Below, piece after piece: positions 60,144 to 64,000 of a stretch of DNA of 64,000 nucleotides. The DNA is from Chryseobacterium sp. (lineage in GTDB: Bacteria > Bacteroidota > Bacteroidia > Flavobacteriales > Weeksellaceae): positions 124,001 through 188,000 of the forward strand of contig NZ_JAFAJM010000024.1 in the NCBI RefSeq assembly GCF_019236175.1, written 5' to 3'. A program made the position numbers and the translations under genes. The notes below the pieces were generated by a model that had not been told where the DNA came from, did no database searches, and was given only the letters and a program-made list of their open reading frames with translations. Position 1 is the stretch's first letter. Every line of letters starts with the position of its first letter.

Positions 60144-61394
60144 ATGAAAGGACAAAATAAACTTTTTGTAGCGATTGTCATTGCCCTTATTCTGGGAGTC
60201 GGAATCGGAGGCATAGTACACGTGAAATATCCGGAAAGTGCAGAACCTTTTTCCAAGAACATCAAATTGTTAGGAACTGTTTTCATCAGACTGGTACAAA
60301 TGATTATTGCGCCATTGGTATTTACGACTCTTGTTGTGGGAATTGCCAAAATGAGTGATATCAAAATGATCGGAAGAGTAGGAACAAAAGCAATGCTTTG
60401 GTTTATTTCCGCCTCTCTGGTTTCCCTTTTTATAGGATTGATGCTGGTGAACTGGCTGGAGCCGGGACATGTAACCAAGCTGCCGGTACAGGATGTTGCA
60501 TCTGCTGATGAACTTCTTAAAAGCAGTAAAAGTTTTTCCATGGAAGACTTCGTAAAGCACATGATCCCTAAAAGTTTATTTGAAGCCTTCGCTACCAATG
60601 AAGTATTGCAGATCGTAGTATTTGCCATTATGTTTGGGGTTGCCCTGGCTAATTTGGGTGAAGAATACTCAAAACCGGTAGTCAAGCTTTTTGACATTAT
60701 AGCCCATGGAATCCTTAAAATGGTGGGGTATATCATGTGGTTTGCTCCACTTGGTGTATTGGGAGCCATTGCAGCGGTAGTAGCCACCAATGGTTTTGAA
60801 ATATTTAAAGTATATGCAATTTACCTTAGAGACTTCTTTTTTGCATTAGGAGTACTTTGGCTGGTTCTTTTACTGGTAGGCTATTTCATTTTAGGTAATC
60901 GTCTTTTCGATTTATTGAAGAGAATTAAAGAACCATTATTAATCGCCTTTTCTACAACGAGTTCAGAAGCCGTATTTCCTAAACTGGTGGAAGAACTTGA
61001 GAAATTCGGGTGTAACAGCAGAGTGGTATCCTTTATTTTACCTTTAGGATATTCTTTCAATCTTGACGGAAGTATGATGTATATGACATTTGCTTCCATT
61101 TTTATCGCACAGATCTACGGGATTGAAATGACCCTTGGACAGCAGATTACAATGCTTCTCGTACTTATGCTTACCTCAAAAGGAATTGCCGGGGTACCGA
61201 GAGCTTCTTTGGTTATTATCGTAGCCACATGCTCCATGTTCGGTATTCCGCCGGAAGGAATTGCACTGATTCTTCCAATCGACCATTTCTGTGATATGGG
61301 AAGAAGTATGACCAACGTGTTAGGAAATACACTGGCTACTTCTGCAGTATCAAAATGGGAAGGGCAGCTGACAGAACCTTTGGATAAAATTTAA
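60144..61394 (+). CDS. Dicarboxylate/amino acid:cation symporter (GltP/DctA family)
   Basis: 416 residues, SDF family. The re-entrant hairpin motifs and the conserved SFNLDGSMMYM, SKGIAGVPRAS and DHFCDMGRSMTNVLGNTLA segments are present, with a serine-rich STTSSEAVFPKL hairpin tip. It takes up glutamate, aspartate or C4-dicarboxylates with H+ or Na+. Substrate cannot be chosen. The next gene follows after 6 bases. Confidence 0.93.
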   Translation: MKGQNKLFVAIVIALILGVGIGGIVHVKYPESAEPFSKNIKLLGTVFIRLVQMIIAPLVFTTLVVGIAKMSDIKMIGRVGTKAMLWFISASLVSLFIGLMLVNWLEPGHVTKLPVQDVASADELLKSSKSFSMEDFVKHMIPKSLFEAFATNEVLQIVVFAIMFGVALANLGEEYSKPVVKLFDIIAHGILKMVGYIMWFAPLGVLGAIAAVVATNGFEIFKVYAIYLRDFFFALGVLWLVLLLVGYFILGNRLFDLLKRIKEPLLIAFSTTSSEAVFPKLVEELEKFGCNSRVVSFILPLGYSFNLDGSMMYMTFASIFIAQIYGIEMTLGQQITMLLVLMLTSKGIAGVPRASLVIIVATCSMFGIPPEGIALILPIDHFCDMGRSMTNVLGNTLATSAVSKWEGQLTEPLDKI

Positions 61395-61400
61395 ACAGAG

Positions 61401-62123
61401 ATGAGTTTAAAAAACTTGGAATTATACAAAAGCCATATTCTTGAATATGGCTTTTCCATTATCAATGCGGTCTTTTCCAATGAAGAAACTGAAGAGATTA
61501 TCCGTGTTTTAGACAGTATAGATACTTCTCGTGAAAACTTCAGGAAGTCTGAAGATCTTTTTGCCATAAGACAGTTTTTAAAAGAAGTTCCGGAAATTAA
61601 GGACCTCATCTTTAATGAAAATATAAAAAGAATAGTAAGAGAGATTTTCGGAGAAAAATATTTTGTGGTAAAAAGCATTTATTTTGACAAGCCGGAAACC
61701 TCCAACTGGTATGTGGCTTATCATCAGGATCTGACCATTTCGGTAGATAAAAAACTGGAATTACCGGATTTCGGGCCTTGGACAACTAAACAAAATCAGT
61801 TTGCCGTTCAGCCTCCGTTACCTGTTCTGGAAAATATCTATACCATCAGAATTCATCTGGATGATACCGATGGTCACAACGGAGCATTAAAAGTGATACC
61901 CAAATCTCATGCGAAAGGAATTTACAGACCGGAAAACATAGACTGGAATGTAGAGACTGAAATCATCTGTGAAGTAGAAAAGGGGGGGGTGATGATCATG
62001 AAGCCTCTTAGTCTTCACGGGTCCAACAGAACAACCAACGCGAAGAAAAGAAGAGTAATTCATATTGAATTTTCAGATAAAGAGCTGCCGGAAGTACTGA
62101 GGTGGTCTGAAAGAATAAATTAA
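61401..62123 (+). CDS. Phytanoyl-CoA dioxygenase (PhyH) family protein
   Basis: 240 residues. The Fe(II) ligands are the HxD pair in AYHQDLTISVDK and a distal His in SLHGSNRT, with the 2-oxoglutarate arginine in KKRRVIHIEFS. VIPKSHAKGIY is a family segment. It hydroxylates a small molecule or acyl chain using 2-oxoglutarate. The 6-base gap after the symporter suggests cotranscription; a link through the transporter's dicarboxylate is possible but only suggestive. Confidence 0.9.
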   Translation: MSLKNLELYKSHILEYGFSIINAVFSNEETEEIIRVLDSIDTSRENFRKSEDLFAIRQFLKEVPEIKDLIFNENIKRIVREIFGEKYFVVKSIYFDKPETSNWYVAYHQDLTISVDKKLELPDFGPWTTKQNQFAVQPPLPVLENIYTIRIHLDDTDGHNGALKVIPKSHAKGIYRPENIDWNVETEIICEVEKGGVMIMKPLSLHGSNRTTNAKKRRVIHIEFSDKELPEVLRWSERIN

Positions 62124-62131
62124 GTCTTATC

Positions 62132-62174
62132 AAAAAACATCCCTCTTCAGAAATTATGAAGAGGGATGTTTTTT
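62132..62174. terminator. Bidirectional terminator
   Basis: Perfect 18-bp stem AAAAAACATCCCTCTTCA / TGAAGAGGGATGTTTTTT with a 7-base loop, between the convergent PhyH and GH92 genes. Confidence 0.92.
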
Positions 62175-62192
62175 CATTTAACCGTAATCGTT

Positions 62193-64000
62193 TTAGTTTG
62201 CAGAAATCTCATCGATAAAGATATAAGCATTACCATCTGCTCCCTGATGCCATTCAGGAAGTTTACCAAAATAATATGCTTTTACTTTGATATATCTGGC
62301 CTCAGTCGGAAGAATATCCGCAGTGAAATCTTTAATCCGGACTTTCTCATCTTTCGGATCAACCGTATTGTCAACTGTTTTTAAAAGAATGAAATCTTTA
62401 CCGTTCATCGAAGCATAATATTCCACTTTTTTAGGCATCAGAATCCATGCTTTACTGTCCTGAAGATAAGTGGAGGATATAGTTGTAATCTGTTGAGATG
62501 ATTTAAAATCAATAATTGCTTCAAAATTCTGCCCCTGATATCCCTGCCATTCTCCTTTTCTCCAGTTGAGATCTCCCCGGATTCCGTCAATAAGAGCCAG
62601 CTTTCCGTTAGCCGTATACTGAGGAGTGGCTTTTGAAAGAATATTGATATCCCAGTAATTCGGTCTTCTGCTGAAATTAGCGACCGTAACAGAACTTTTC
62701 TCTCCGCTTTTTTCCGAGTAGGCGAGAACCTGAGTTGTTTTTATCACAGAAAACGGACCTTTATAAGGAATGAAAGTTTTTCTTTTATTGGCATCGCTTT
62801 CATCCATGGTCATATAATAGATCTTGTCTCCCGGGTTTAAAGGGGTGATTTCAACTTTGGTGGAAAAGTCAAAGATACGGTCCGCTGCAATCACCGGTGA
62901 AGCGGTGAGTTGGGGGTATTTAAAATCCTTGAAAGACCTTATATTTTCAAACCCCAGTGTCTTCAGTTCTGTTTTACCGGTATTTTTAGTGATGGTTTTT
63001 GTACTGCCGTCTTCAAGATGAATCTTAATCTCATCAAAATAAGGGGTAGTTGTTTCCCATTCCGGTAATCCGGGACTCACAGAATAGATTCCCATAGAAC
63101 TTAAAACATACCAGGCGCTCATCTGGCCGCAGTCTTCATTTCCGATCAGGCCATCCGGTGTGTTTTTGTAAAAATGGTCCAGAATATGTTTGATTTTAGC
63201 ATCGGTTTTCTCAGGTTTTCCTACAAAATTGTAAAGATAAGCGATATGATGGCTGGGTTCATTCCCCTGAGCATACTGACCCATAAGCCCTGTAATATCT
63301 ACCTGTTCTCTTCCGGTGGTTGTATCGGGAGCTGCAAAAATCGCATCAATGAACTGCTCAAATTTTTCTTTTCCTCCATGAGCTGCAATAAGCCCCGGAA
63401 TGTCCTGTTGTACGGAATAAGAATAATGCCATGAATTTCCTTCTGTATAATTGTTGTTGACTTCCTGCGGATCGAAAGGTTCGTACCAGTTTCCGTTTTT
63501 TCTCGGCTGCATAAAGCCATTTTTAGGATTATAAAGGTTTTTCCAGTTCTGGGAACGTTTCATGAAATACTGATAATCTTCCTTCTTTCCTAGAATTTTA
63601 GCCATTTGGGCAATGCACCAGTCATCATAAGCATATTCTACTGTCTTGGAAACACTTTCAGACTCATCATCCATGCTGATGTAGTTATTTTGTTTATAAG
63701 CATTTAAACCGAAAATATCCAGCATGGCAGAATGTTTGGAAGCCTGAAACGCCTTTTCATAATCAAAGCCATTAATTCCTTTGGCCATGGCATCTGCAAT
63801 TACAGAAACAGCGTGATAGCCGATCATACATTCTGTTTCATTAGAGGCCAGTTCCCAAACCGGAAGTTTTCCGCCCTGTTCATACTGTCTGATAAATGTA
63901 TTGATAAAATCTGCCGTTCTTTTTCTGTCGATTAAAGTCATTAAAGGATGGGCACCTCTGAAGGTATCCCAAAGTGAAAAAACGGTGTAATAATTGAAAT
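62193..64000 (-). CDS. GH92 alpha-1,2-mannosidase with C-terminal discoidin domain, 5' partial
   Basis: The frame stays open to the window edge. The last codons read TVFSLWDTFRGAHPLMTLI, the GH92 catalytic-domain motif, so the ATG at 63941 is internal. Further on are TEGNSWHYSYSVQQDI, GNEDCGQMSAWYVLSSMG and YSVSPGLPEW, all standard GH92 blocks. The C-terminal 300 residues hold a chitobiase-C-like segment and an F5/8 type C (discoidin) domain (IDGIRGDLNWRKGEWQGYQGQNFEAIIDF...ARYIKVKAYY). GH92 enzymes are calcium-dependent and remove mannose from host N-glycans. Probably exported, but the signal peptide lies outside. Confidence 0.93.
   Translation of the reverse strand, partial: FNYYTVFSLWDTFRGAHPLMTLIDRKRTADFINTFIRQYEQGGKLPVWELASNETECMIGYHAVSVIADAMAKGINGFDYEKAFQASKHSAMLDIFGLNAYKQNNYISMDDESESVSKTVEYAYDDWCIAQMAKILGKKEDYQYFMKRSQNWKNLYNPKNGFMQPRKNGNWYEPFDPQEVNNNYTEGNSWHYSYSVQQDIPGLIAAHGGKEKFEQFIDAIFAAPDTTTGREQVDITGLMGQYAQGNEPSHHIAYLYNFVGKPEKTDAKIKHILDHFYKNTPDGLIGNEDCGQMSAWYVLSSMGIYSVSPGLPEWETTTPYFDEIKIHLEDGSTKTITKNTGKTELKTLGFENIRSFKDFKYPQLTASPVIAADRIFDFSTKVEITPLNPGDKIYYMTMDESDANKRKTFIPYKGPFSVIKTTQVLAYSEKSGEKSSVTVANFSRRPNYWDINILSKATPQYTANGKLALIDGIRGDLNWRKGEWQGYQGQNFEAIIDFKSSQQITTISSTYLQDSKAWILMPKKVEYYASMNGKDFILLKTVDNTVDPKDEKVRIKDFTADILPTEARYIKVKAYYFGKLPEWHQGADGNAYIFIDEISAN

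Noticed and set aside
60116..60790. Long antisense frame (224 residues) on the minus strand
   Set aside because: It mirrors the symporter gene and its composition has no family signature.
1..64000. CRISPR arrays, tRNA, rRNA, insertion sequences, prophage genes
   Set aside because: Looked for on reading; none could be supported.

Overview
The window is AT-rich bacterial DNA that looks like a flavobacterium of the Chryseobacterium type (Bacteroidota). The signs are a lpxC-fabZ fusion, the type IX secretion regulator PorX, a T9SS sorting-domain protein, repeated promoter boxes matching the Bacteroidota -7 consensus TAnnTTTG, few Shine-Dalgarno-like sites, and many secreted proteins whose signal peptides end in (F)GQ or AQ. 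The genus is an inference from overall gene content. No rRNA, tRNA, CRISPR array, transposase or phage gene was seen.

Positions 1-15755 hold the 3' part of a large, tightly packed surface polysaccharide operon, all on the + strand, with gaps of 0-25 bases or overlaps, closed by a hairpin terminator at 15767. It encodes a KASIII-like enzyme (5' end outside the window), a 3-keto-sugar aminotransferase, a Wzx-type flippase, an EpsG/Wzy-like polymerase, several glycosyltransferases, a beta-helix lipoprotein, an asparagine synthase, an unrecognised membrane protein, a PglC-like initiating transferase with PglD- and PglE-like bacillosamine enzymes, a second initiating transferase, and RfbC. Together these suggest a polysaccharide carrying N-acylated amino sugars, perhaps with an unusual acyl group or an amidated uronic acid.

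Positions 15851-25455 hold rimO, two small secreted GINTTTP-type proteins, a 0.7 kb AT-rich non-coding stretch with phased TTAACA motifs, an RlpA-like protein, yciI-xth, a lipoprotein with a recently duplicated MliC-like domain flanked by two copies of the same hairpin, porX, and an S41 peptidase.

Positions 25601-34055 carry an HD-domain phosphohydrolase and the lipid A block lpxD - lpxC/fabZ - lpxA, followed by efp, a second lpxD-like gene, a secreted unknown, sucD and an outer-membrane barrel protein. Positions 34143-42542 hold a two-gene ABC exporter, a sorting-domain-only T9SS protein, hemB, a TM2 protein, lptB with a long C-terminal extension, an MsbA-like ABC exporter and a WYL regulator.

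Positions 42661-51209 are housekeeping and stress genes: DinB, a lipoprotein, a cobalamin adenosyltransferase with thiamine pyrophosphokinase, a tyrosine phosphatase, arginine decarboxylase and agmatinase (polyamine synthesis), an HAD phosphatase, and an Ada-like plus AlkB pair for alkylation repair. Two copies of a double-hairpin GGCTTTAGCC element flank the phosphatase-speA block. Positions 51319-64000 carry a CocE-type hydrolase, two tandem outer-membrane beta-barrel paralogues with near-identical 3' ends, a BON-domain pair, an SDF-family symporter, a PhyH-like dioxygenase, and the 3' part of a GH92 mannosidase that runs off the right edge.
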